Source: Triparma columacea (lineage: Eukaryota; Sar; Bolidophyceae; Parmales; Triparmaceae). From it: a stretch of DNA of 10,985 nt. The translations under genes and the position numbers were made by a program. The notes beneath the pieces were generated by a model, which ran no database searches, was not told the origin of the DNA, and worked only from the letters and a program-made list of their open reading frames with translations. Shown here in pieces: positions 1-7,900 of the stretch. Numbering within the stretch: position 1 is the first letter of the stretch; the number at the start of each line of letters is the position of its first letter. Location of the stretch: assembly GCA_030267965.1 (NCBI GenBank), contig BRYA01001465.1, forward strand, positions 32,228 through 43,212, written 5' to 3'.

Positions 1-88
1 ACAACCCCCCCCCGCCCCCCAACCCCCCTACCCAACACCTCAACCCTAACCCCCAACCCCCAACCCCCCTTCCCTGAAACCGCAGTGG
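1..88 (+). other. C-rich leader or intron 3' end upstream of the first gene
   Basis: This stretch is almost entirely C with scattered A and contains runs of five or more C. It ends in CCGCAG at 80-85, which would serve as a 3' splice site just before the ATG at 89. The reading frame of the downstream gene is closed by a TAA at 47-49. The stretch is therefore either 5' untranslated sequence or the end of an intron whose upstream exon lies outside the window. C-rich tracts sit before acceptors in several introns here, which makes the intron reading plausible but unproven. Confidence 0.4.
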
Positions 89-1381
89 ATGGACCTAATA
101 GATTCTAGCTCAACCTCTACTTCCTCCACCACCTCCGTAAGCGTGACTTTAGCCCCCTCAGCTTCTCCAACTTCACCTCTTCCGCAATCTACCCTCGCCG
201 ACGTTATACAAACAACTACAAACGAGACACAGGAGGAACTAACCAAGACGACGAAGGAGAGTGAGGGTAACGAGGTTAAACCTTCCCCCCCTACCCCCCC
301 CGCACAATTGAAAACACAACAACCTACAACTATCCCACCCCCCCCTTCACCACCAAAGAAGAAATCCTTCATATCAATCCGCTCTGGTCTAACATCAAAA
401 AAATCAGGTCGAGAAACATCAATAACAAAACTACTAGGTACTACAACCACCCCCCCTCCAAAGGTGGCTTTTATGAAATGTCTAACTTCGTATTTAACCT
501 TCGGTGCACCCGGTAGGTTCTTGGATTTAGAGGATACCTTAAGTACACCGAGGGATTTCGATTTAACAACAGCTGTATCTGAGCTTACGAGTTTGCGGGA
601 CGAGGCTGGTATGACGGAGCAGGATACTGGTGAGGCGTTCGCAGATGTTACGCATTGTATGATAGTAACAATCGTAGACTTGGCAATGAGTACGTTGAAA
701 TCCAAGGATGATACGGACGTTGTTAAAGGGTTGGAGGTAGTGCTGGAATTCACGGATCATGCGGCGGGGATTTACGGGGAGATTGTGGGGCCTGATGTCG
801 TTGTTGAACCTGTTGTTTATGGGGGGGCACAGGGGGGGAAGAAACTCGAGAGTATGTATAAGAAATACTTGGGGAATGTAGGGATTGCGGTGGACGAGAA
901 GCAGGAGGAGAGGGTTGATAGGCTTCAGGCTGTTCTTGGGATAAAGGATTCCAAGGCCCAGGGTATACAGCAGAAGGTAATGATGAAGAAGATGATGAAG
1001 ATGATGAAGGGTATGAAGGGTGGCGGTGACGACCCTGAGGCCATGGCTAAGATGATGAAGGAGATGGGGCTGGATATGGAGGGGATGGAGGGGATGGAGG
1101 AGATGATGAAGGGCATGGGGGGGATGGGGGGGATGGGGGGAGTAGACGGTAAACCACCTACGCAGGAGGAACTCAAGGAGAGCATAAGGCTCATGAAGGA
1201 ACTCATCGATAACGACATGGTGGGGGAGGAGGAGATGAAGCAGGTTAAGGAGGAGTTCAGGAAAAGCATGGGGACGGACATTGAGGAACTCGTGAGGATG
1301 GCAGAGGAACAGGAGAGGGCGGGGGATTTGGATGAGGAGGGGAGGGAACTGCTGGAACTATTTAAAAAGGTTCTCAATTAA
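89..1381 (+). CDS. Unrecognised protein with Ser/Thr/Pro-rich N-terminus and Met-rich C-terminal segment
   Basis: I do not recognise this 430-aa protein. Residues 1-125 are low complexity, rich in Ser, Thr and Pro with poly-Pro stretches, and show no obvious targeting peptide. Residues about 128-285 look like a folded, mostly helical domain (starting near FMKCLTSYLTFGAPGRFLDL) and are the part most likely to be conserved. Residues about 298-351 hold some 19 methionines in MMK, EGM and GGM repeats, recalling the SRP54 M domain tail or Met-rich metal-binding segments without matching either family overall. Residues 355-430 are charged and helical, ending in ELLELFKKVLN before TAA. The ATG at 89 is the first in frame after a stop at 47-49, but a possible acceptor at 83-85 means an upstream exon could extend the protein. 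A G-rich tract follows the stop at once. It converges with the SWEET gene. Confidence 0.7.
   Translation: MDLIDSSSTSTSSTTSVSVTLAPSASPTSPLPQSTLADVIQTTTNETQEELTKTTKESEGNEVKPSPPTPPAQLKTQQPTTIPPPPSPPKKKSFISIRSGLTSKKSGRETSITKLLGTTTTPPPKVAFMKCLTSYLTFGAPGRFLDLEDTLSTPRDFDLTTAVSELTSLRDEAGMTEQDTGEAFADVTHCMIVTIVDLAMSTLKSKDDTDVVKGLEVVLEFTDHAAGIYGEIVGPDVVVEPVVYGGAQGGKKLESMYKKYLGNVGIAVDEKQEERVDRLQAVLGIKDSKAQGIQQKVMMKKMMKMMKGMKGGGDDPEAMAKMMKEMGLDMEGMEGMEEMMKGMGGMGGMGGVDGKPPTQEELKESIRLMKELIDNDMVGEEEMKQVKEEFRKSMGTDIEELVRMAEEQERAGDLDEEGRELLELFKKVLN
980..1142 (+). repeat. Met/Gly-coding minisatellite-like segment
   Basis: Within the first gene the DNA is built of short reiterated units. ATGATGAAG-type repeats come first, then GGGATGGAG repeats near 1078-1105, then GGGATGGGG repeats near 1116-1140. 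All stay in frame and encode MMK, EGM and GGM motifs. Slippage at such sequence would change length by whole codons only when the unit is a multiple of three, which the 9-bp units are. Confidence 0.7.
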
Positions 1382-1581
1382 GGGGAAGGGAGGGGGGGGG
1401 GAGGAAGGGGGGGGGGTGGGGGGGGAGAACGATTGATCTTAACAAAGCTTAACAAAGCATTAAAAACAACAAATCCCCACCGCTCTCTTTTTTTCTTCAA
1501 TTCGTGTAACTCTACATCCCAAACTACGCCTCCCCCTCCTCTACCTGTTCCCACCATGCCCCCCTCCAAACCTCCCCTGGC
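1382..1581. other. Convergent intergenic region with opposed G and C tracts
   Basis: This is the 200 bp between the stop of the first gene (plus strand) and the stop of SWEET (minus strand). The left part, up to about 1428, is nearly all G on the plus strand. The right part, about 1521-1580, is C-rich on the plus strand, so it is G-rich in the sense of SWEET. Both genes thus run into sense-strand G-rich sequence straight after their stop codons. No gene or clear polyadenylation signal was found. Confidence 0.6.
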
Positions 1582-2803
1582 TTAGATAAGAGGCACCCTG
1601 TCCTTCTCGTCTTCTACCACCCCGGCCTGAAGACTCTTCCTGTACTGCTCGAAGCTCATGTTTAACTCCTCAACCTTGGAACGAGCAAGCTTAGGTGGAA
1701 GTGCGGTTGTTAGTAGTTAGTGCGTGTGTGTGTGTGTGTGAAAACAAGCAGAAACCTCTCAACAAACAAAAAAAAGCAGGCTAATAAGTCCCCCCCCCCC
1801 TCCCCCCGGCCCTCACCTTGCTTTCCTCCGTGTTAACATAGCACATATAAAGCGCGATCTGCATAATCCCCAGCACCGTCCCCCCCGCGTTCGGTGTAAT
1901 AATAGCGACGTCCTCCACAACCAGACCGTATCCCAGCCAGGACGAGGAACAGAGGATCGTACCGAGGGTTAGGGGGAGGGGCATGTACTCGACGGAACGG
2001 GAACGGAGGACGGTGGTGATTATTGTGAGGGGACCGGCGTACATTAATATGTTGAAGGTGTCGGCTGCGAAGCCTAATATTATACTAGCAACTGGGGTGG
2101 GAGTTGGTACGGACGTCGGGGGTTGAGAGGGGTGCTGGAGATTCCGAGTGTTTCGTTTAAAGTAACACTGCATGTTTTCAAAAGTCTCTCCCCACCCCCC
2201 CCCTCCCTCAAAACCGTACCACCGCTCACCTTCTAGTGCTGTTCTCCCTTCCCTAATTCTGTCAATCCTCGGCGCGATCCCGAACGCGATCCCGCAAACT
2301 CCCGCAAGCATAACAGCGCTCATACCCAACTTCTTAAAGAACGTTTTACCAGGTTTACCGGTGGAGTATATGACGAGGTAGAATATGTAGATTACTGTAC
2401 CGATTGAATTGGTTTGGAGGGGAGCAGCACGATCGGGGGTTACGATCGCCCAGAGGACCCAGAGGGAACAGTTGCAGAAACTGAAAATGTAAGGGTCGGG
2501 GGAGAACTAGGAAAGGGGCGGCAACGTGCGGGAGAGGGGGTGTGGGAGAGGGGGTGGGTAAAGTGAAAGTGGGGAGAGGGGGTGTGGGAGAGGGGGTGGG
2601 TAAAGTGAAAGTGGGGAGAGGGGGTGGTGAAAGTGTTGGGGAAAAAGGTTGGGGAAAGAAGTTGGGAAAGTGGTGTGGAAACTCACCTGCTCGACGGTCC
2701 CCTTTAGGTAAATCCTCCTCATTGTCGGTAGAGGCGAGGCAAATAGTAGGCAAGCTGCAAGCAGGCCAACATCTCCCAGTATTTCTTCCATTTTCTTTGA
2801 CAT
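1582..2803 (-). CDS. SWEET: SWEET (MtN3/saliva) sugar transporter, four exons
   Basis: Likely a seven-helix bidirectional sugar uniporter made of two MtN3 three-helix bundles joined by a linker helix. Exons on the minus strand are 2803-2687, 2506-2230, 2091-1817 and 1689-1582. They join in phase (0, 1, 0) to 777 nt, or 258 aa, which is usual for the family. The first MtN3 bundle has SPLPT (residues 23-27), PY at 44-45, NCSLWVLW and N72 in TNSIG. The second has NILMYAGPL (P152), SVEYMP (P169), W183 and PN at 198-199. These match the Pro tetrad and two pocket Asn residues known in plant SWEETs. The tail after residue 224 is hydrophilic and ends EDEKDRVPLI. The ATG at 2803 is the first Met in its open frame. 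Substrate and membrane cannot be told from sequence. It is divergent from the SSB gene. Confidence 0.9.
1690..1816 (-). other. SWEET intron 3 (phase 0)
   Basis: The donor is AAG|GTGAGG and the acceptor ACCTAAG|CTTGCT, giving 127 nt. A TACTAAC branch-point match lies about 17 nt before the acceptor. The 5' part is a G-rich run in sense (plus-strand C at 1790-1810) and a CA/TG microsatellite sits in the middle. A second in-phase acceptor, TTCCAAG|GTTGAG, lies 15 nt downstream and would remove five residues. Confidence 0.75.
1721..1740. repeat. TG/CA microsatellite
   Basis: An almost perfect TG dinucleotide run with one TGCG interruption lies within SWEET intron 3, upstream of the branch-point match in the sense of the gene. 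Confidence 0.9.
2092..2229 (-). other. SWEET intron 2 (phase 1)
   Basis: The donor is GAAG|GTGAGC and the acceptor CCCCAG|TTGCTAG, giving 138 nt. The split codon G|TT encodes Val132. In sense the intron starts with a G-rich block (plus-strand 2187-2209) and ends with a C-rich block (plus-strand 2092-2138), which are mutually complementary in composition. Confidence 0.85.
2507..2686 (-). other. SWEET intron 1 (phase 0)
   Basis: The donor is CAG|GTGAGT and the acceptor CTAG|TTC, giving 180 nt. The acceptor was chosen because it restores the family motif PYIFSFCNCSLW in frame. A better-looking ACATTTTCAG, 26 nt further on, would shift the frame. The intron is C-rich in sense and contains a 42-bp tandem repeat. 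Confidence 0.8.
2531..2626. repeat. 42-bp tandem repeat inside SWEET intron 1
   Basis: Two identical 42-bp copies lie at 2531-2572 and 2573-2614, each beginning GGAGAGGGGGTG on the plus strand. They are followed by 12 matching bases of a third copy at 2615-2626. Each unit itself contains two GGAGAGGGGGTG-like halves. Perfect identity points to recent expansion, and copy number is probably variable between individuals. Confidence 0.9.
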
Positions 2804-3031
2804 CTTGACGGGGGGTGAAATGAAGTTGGAGTTATTTGCTGTGTTATAGGCAATTTCAAAGTGCGATATAGCTGTATATGATATCTATGTAGACGATTGA
2901 GTAGATGTTGTGTTAATTCTTGTCGTTATTGAGATTTTATTGTGATTTTAATTCATTTGGCTTTTTGGGCGACAATTTGGCTTTCTTCGGATTTCGTCTT
3001 TTCTTCCCATTCATCATCGACTAAAAGAAGC
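2804..3031. promoter_or_regulatory. Divergent promoter region between SWEET and SSB
   Basis: These 228 bp separate two divergent start codons and must hold both core promoters if the gene models are right. The sequence is AT-rich compared with its surroundings. It includes a loose inverted arrangement at about 2865-2886 (GATATAGC ... GATATC). A C run in the SWEET sense (plus-strand G at 2810-2815) sits just before the SWEET ATG. No canonical TATA box is convincing on either strand. Confidence 0.5.
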
Positions 3032-4112
3032 ATGATATCTCTCCACTTAACACTATTTGCCCTACTTATCACATATACCGCTGCTCTACTGCCATCAACA
3101 TCGTTAATTGGCTCATTAAGGGGCATAAATAGCTTAAAAGGGAGGAATGATGATATCTCAACACCGAGAGCTCATCGAGGCCACATATTTAGGAACAGTT
3201 TAGGCTTTATAAAACATTCAACGATACAACTGTCAACACGTAACCATATGCTATCAACAGCACTCAGAATGAGCGACGAGGACAACCAAGGAGAAAATAC
3301 AGGAGGCCCAATGGACACAGGAGAATTCGGGGACCACGTCCCCAAGTTAAACAGCGTGACACTTGTCGGTAGAATCGGTCAGCAGCCCAACCCCCGATAC
3401 TTCGACAACGGCAACGTCGTAGTGAACGTAAGCCTTGCCGTAAAGCGAAAGTACCACCCTTTAGAGAGGAAGGTTAGAGACATCAAGTACGGGGACGAGG
3501 AGACGGACTGGTTCCCACTGGAGATATGGGGGAGGGACGCGGAGTACTGCGCTAAGTTCGTTAAGAAGGGGTAAGAGGGGGAGGGGAGGGTGGGAGGAGG
3601 GGGGAGAGAACAACAGAGAGGGTGGGATTAAAGGCAGGATTTGCGGAAGAGCAGAAGGGCGCAACGTGAATATGGGCGCAAGGGCATTGTCCTATTTTCT
3701 AATCCCCTCCCCCCTCCCCCCCCCCACGACAGAGCTAGAGTAGGGGTCACGGGATCCCTCACGATCCAAACGTGGATTGACAAGTCCACAGGCATGGACA
3801 GGAAATCACCCAAGGTTCAAGTCAAGGTAAGGCTCGGTGCCCGAGAGCTGTGGGAGAGGAACAATATGGCTTCTCGTATATTCTATTAACCCCCCCCCCT
3901 CCCAAACCCTCCCCACCTCCCCCCCCCCCCTGTTACAGTCCATAGATATCCTCGAGACGAAAGCCGAAGCCAACCTCCGGGATCGTCGTGAGAACCGCGG
4001 CCCTGAGCAGAACGGTTTCTGGGACGAAGGCCAGGGTAACGGCAAGGGGGGGGGGGAGGGGGGATACACAGCATGGAACGGAGGGGAGGAACAGAACGAA
4101 TTCTTCGAATAG
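3032..4112 (+). CDS. SSB: Organelle-type single-stranded DNA-binding protein (SSB, OB fold), three exons
   Basis: Likely binds single-stranded DNA during replication and repair of organelle DNA. Exons 3032-3570, 3733-3826 and 3939-4112 join in phase (2, 0) to 807 nt, or 268 aa. The OB fold covers residues about 106-217. It has LNSVTLVGRIGQQPNPRYF, the VSLAVKR strand, DWFPLEIWGRDAEY, KKG|ARVGVTGSL spanning the first splice junction, and a last strand running into SIDILETK. The first 16 or so residues (MISLHLTLFALLITYTAA) resemble a signal peptide and are followed by about 60 Ser/Arg-rich residues poor in acids. That bipartite layout suits a complex plastid, though a mitochondrion is not excluded. 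The tail is Gly-rich and ends in EEQNEFFE, loosely like the acidic tip of bacterial SSB. The ATG at 3032 is the first after an in-frame TGA at 2930. Confidence 0.88.
3571..3732 (+). other. SSB intron 1 (phase 2)
   Basis: The donor is AAGGG|GTAAGA and the acceptor ACGACAG|AGCTAG, giving 162 nt. Joining GG to A gives the Gly codon of the OB-fold motif KKGARVGV. The intron begins with a G-rich block (3576-3608) and ends with a C-rich block (3703-3726), so its ends could pair. Confidence 0.88.
3827..3938 (+). other. SSB intron 2 (phase 0)
   Basis: The donor is GTCAAG|GTAAGG and the acceptor TGTTACAG|TCCATAG, giving 112 nt. A small hairpin (CTCGG, loop TGC, CCGAG at 3833-3845) sits just after the donor. 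The 3' half (3892-3930) is a long C-rich polypyrimidine tract. Confidence 0.88.
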
Positions 4113-4174
4113 AAGGAAAGGGGAGAAAGGTAATGGGGGAGGGAGGGGGAATTATCTCCGAATATCTGCTGTTG

Positions 4175-4184
4175 TATATAAATA
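4175..4184 (+). promoter_or_regulatory. TATA-like element
   Basis: TATATAAATA is the best TATA-box match in the region between SSB and the giant gene. It lies about 800 nt before the giant gene ATG, so it would imply a long 5' leader. A second weaker match, TATATAG, is near 4328. Placement alone does not prove function. Confidence 0.25.
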
Positions 4185-4666
4185 CCAAACTAACTTAGTT
4201 TTGGGTTATAGGGGAAGAAGACAGTACTAAGGGCGAGTGGATGCTACGCATTTGCTTGCTGTTGTTGTTTGGTTCCGTGCGACTCTTTGGGTCGATTTGA
4301 GGGATTGGGACGGATTGAAGGGTGCAGTATATAGATACAATTTTGTTATTGGGAAGATATAGCGTACTTGAAATGGCAAATGGGAGCAAACGCTGATCTT
4401 AGGACTGGAAACACGAAGACATGGAGGCATAGACGAAGTTCAAGGTGTGAACTATTAAGTTTCCAAAACCCTCAAAACAATTTCTGAATACATTTACCTC
4501 ATTTACATCGCATTGTCGTATTCGTTGCAACAAGAAGATCGATAATACTACACAACACTCAGAAAATAGAGTTTGACGGCTTTAAGTGTTGACTGAAGCA
4601 TAATATTAGCTCACACCACTCCCGGCCAACTTCGTGAGCACAAGCAATTTAGTCCACATTTGGAAG

Positions 4667-4968
4667 GTGAGAATGTGCGGAGGGGCAAAAAGGCTTGACA
4701 TTGGATCGGAGCGGTATATTGAGGGGTTCTATGGGCCTGATCGTGATGATGAGGCCTGCCCCTACCCTGCAACTTGCCTTCCAGATGAAGACTGGCGTTG
4801 GACACTTCGATGGACCGAAACAGATTGGGTGATTTTGGAAAAGATGAAAACGCGCAATAATGAACCACTATACGAGTATGCTAATGTACGACATCTTTAC
4901 TCACACCAAAAAAACGTCGCTCCGCCACCTTTTTTTATGCACGTCGATCGTGGACGCATGATTTTCAG
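4667..4968 (+). other. Candidate intron in the 5' leader of the giant gene
   Basis: GGAAG|GTGAGA at 4667 is a strong donor match and ATTTTCAG|CACC, ending at 4968, a good acceptor. Splicing would join upstream sequence in the same frame as the ATG at 4987. The joined upstream sequence holds no ATG before a TAG, so translation would still begin at 4987. The small open frame at 4673-5023 would then be mostly intronic. This rests on splice-site sequence only. Confidence 0.35.
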
Positions 4969-4986
4969 CACCCAATCAAGATCGTC

Positions 4987-7900
4987 ATGGAGGGCGAGGT
5001 TGAAGCAGATGCGGGAGTCGTAAATGACGCCGGCAAGACCAACTTCGTCTCCGAGCCCCCCTCAGGCCCCAATCACACACCCTCCGCAATACACGGTCCC
5101 GTCGAGGTCAATTACGCAGCTCTTGGCCCCGAACAAGGTAAACTTGTGAAACTTCTGGATGACCGAGGAGCCTTTGAAGGCATCATAGACAACTCTACCG
5201 GTGTCGATGTGAAAGTTATGGAGCTCGCTAGTGTCTTCCACGATGCGCGTGACAAGATCATTGACTTTCTCCTCACCGATTGCGAGCAGGGAAAGTTCCG
5301 AAGAAAGACCCTTCAGGAGTATGACGAAAAGGAAGGAGTCATTCACAGACTCGTCTACTGGCAGCACTACGGCAGCGGGAATAAGTTCGTCGAATTTCTC
5401 CTCGACATCAAAGTAGTATCTCCTGACAAATCGACAAACATTATGGAGTTGGCACCCCTTGATGAGGATGACCTTTCTGATGAGGCAACTGCAATGCTTG
5501 TTGAAATTCTAGCGTCAATAAAGACTGTCAAACGAGGTGTCATTAAGGGCAAGCTCAGCTTCACCAACTTTGAGTTTGGACAAACTGCAGTCACCATGGT
5601 GGGAACTCTTAAGGCAGAGGAGAGAGCAACAGAGTTGAAACCAGAAGTCGATGTTCGCACATTCAAAAGCTTTAAGAGTGTGAGATCCACAAGATCTAGT
5701 GTTGAAGGCAGCCCAGGCAGGACCAAGAAGGGAGACGTCAAGGCTGCATATGCAGCAGTAAAGGGTATCATGGTGGAGGTCAGGAAGAAGTTCAGACAGC
5801 CTGAAGTCATTGACGAGCGGAGGAAGGTGCACTTTGTGGAAAAGGTCATGCCCAATGTGCCAACTCTTACTGAGGAAGAGGACAGGATGCTGGAAAGTGT
5901 TGCAGGGCTGGAGGAGAAACTCTACAAGAAGGGAAAGAGAGTCAAGGGGACACTGAAGGAGGGCATTGACAAGTTCCTGTGGAGAGAGGGGGACAATGTG
6001 TGGGCAGCCTTTGGGGTCACTGTGGACAAGTCAACAAAGGGTGTATTGGCAGAGGAATTTCTGCTTGACACATTTGCACTATCTGAGAAGAAATTCAAAA
6101 ATAATGGGAACTTACCAAGGACTATCAGGAATGATTTTGAGGGAACGAGAAGCATGCACTTTCATATGGGAGTGAAGCTCCCTGCCATCACCAATAGACT
6201 ATTTGAGAATTGGTATGTGTGGAAGGAGGTTAAACTTGAGTATGGCCGGACTTCGTACATGTTAGCTTTTGTGCCACTGACAGAGTACCCAGGAGGAGGC
6301 TTCAAGGACCTTAGTAAGGAAGGATTTGTGCTGGCGGAGACTTCAGGTGCCTACTTCTTCAATGAGATCGCTCCAAATGTCTGTAGGGTGACACGTATTC
6401 AGACAGTTGATCTGCATTTCAAAGGTCTTCAAAAGACACTGATGGACAAAGCAATTGACTACCTTGCAAAGAATGAGCTTGTTGAGGCCAACAGGTTGCA
6501 GAAGAAGTTCAGGAGGAACGGGAAGGAAGTTGATTCTGAGGTAAGGGGAGTTCTGGTGGAGAGGATGAGGGAAGGGGTTGAGTTGGAGTTGGACCAGAAG
6601 AAGGTGTTTGGAGAGTTGGAGGAGCTCTTTGGTGGGGAGGGTGAAGAAGGGTGGGGGCCTCTCAAGTCACCTCATGAGGGAGTAAAGATGGAGATCAAGT
6701 ACAAGCAGCAGGAGAAAGGAAAAAAGACACTCACTTTTGGTAGAGCTGAGTGTATTGCTGACTGTTCAGCCGAGGAAGCAGCTGCTTGGTTCTTTGAGTA
6801 CTGCAGCAGAGAAAGAATGGCTATAAGCAGAGAAGTTGCTGACGCTGCAAAACTAGAAATATTGAAGGGTGGCAAGGGAAGGATCAATGACAAGCTTTTT
6901 GCTGTAGTAAAGAAGCTTCCCTTCCCTCTTTACAAAAGAGAGTTTGTGTTGAGATTTGTATGGCAGAAGGGACACCAAGATGGCAACATGTCTGTAGCAT
7001 TTGTACCATCTGAGGAGAAGGTGGATTATGGGAGAAATCTAGGAAAGCTTGTGAAAGCTACATCAAGTGGCATTCTCACTGCCAAGAACATTAAAGACCA
7101 AGATGGTTTTCTTCAATGCAAACTAACATTGACCCAGTTTATGGACACAGGAGGGTATATTCCAGTAAAAGTTGTAAAGAGCACATTACCGAGAGCACTA
7201 GGTGCGATATCAGAGGTCAGGGACTCCTTCAAGCGGGACGAAGAATTTGATAAAGCTGCACTGGCCTCTCTTGCCAACATCATCAAGAACAAGCCCCAAG
7301 ATTACACAAAGGATGAGAAGGAGGCAATCAGCAAAGGGAAGGAATTATATGAGAATTGCAAGGAAGGGAGGAATTTTGATGATCTGAAGAGTCCTGATGA
7401 GAGGGTCAAGATGAAGCTAGTTCATGTTGATGGGACAAGCAGTGGCACTGCTTTTGCCACTACTGTGGTTGATGCTAGTGTGGAGGAGTGTGCTGCAAAT
7501 GAGTTGTATTTGGATTCAAGAGAATTCCGTAAAACTTCAAAGGAGCGAGGGATCACTGAGTATCACATCAAAAATGTTAATGACCACACCTGCTTCTTCA
7601 TCTCTACAAGGGAACTTGGCACCCCTGGTTTTAAACCTCGTGATGGTAGGAGTAAAATTACGTGGTTCAAGCAAGAGGACGGCAAATTTATCATTGATGT
7701 TACAGACACAGATGAACTTCAGGTAGACTTTCCATTGAAGGCTGGGAATATTTTAGGGAAGGCACACACAGTATGGGCGTTTGAGCCGCTTGACCCTATT
7801 GGAGGTGTGCCACAAACATCAGTGACTCTCACTACAAAGGTAGACCTTGGTGGTGTCTTTTACTCTTCCATCATGAACAAAATTGCACCAAGGTTTCTTG

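Larger units (their letters stand above)
4113..4986 (+). other. Intergenic region upstream of the giant gene
   Basis: No convincing gene lies here. Right after the SSB stop, 4116-4150 is G-rich. From about 4190 the composition becomes balanced and ordinary. A frame open from an ATG at 4673 to a stop at 5023 overlaps the giant gene start and encodes a Trp- and Cys-containing peptide that I cannot match to any family. I treat it as leader or intron sequence. No tRNA-like fold was found. Confidence 0.5.

Noticed and set aside
1..70. Telomere-like CCCTAA sequence at the window start
   Set aside because: Only one CCCTAA occurs and the rest is irregular C-rich sequence without a fixed repeat unit.
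46..753. Minus-strand open frame across the first gene
   Set aside because: It is composed of Val-, Ser- and Gly-rich low-complexity sequence mirroring the plus-strand Thr/Pro-rich region.
1370..1381. Donor site AAG|GTTCTC near the end of the first gene, implying further exons
   Set aside because: It does not match the GTRAG form of the other donors here, and an in-frame TAA follows directly.
1790..1810. Poly-C tract as a sequencing artefact or assembly junction
   Set aside because: Similar tracts recur in a consistent place relative to exons on both strands, and the gene models join cleanly across them.
2942..3031. N-terminal extension of SSB starting at 2942
   Set aside because: It would begin with GTG. 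The first ATG of the frame is 3032, which also yields a better signal-peptide-like start.
4250..4320. Possible tRNA with a GGTTC-like internal box
   Set aside because: The motif lacks the conserved A after GGTTC and no cloverleaf could be drawn.
4673..5023. Small plus-strand protein gene overlapping the giant gene
   Set aside because: No recognisable family, it overlaps the giant gene's start in another frame, and most of it lies within a plausible intron.
5367..5855. Minus-strand open frame opposite the giant gene
   Set aside because: It is a shadow of START-like units on the plus strand with no independent support.
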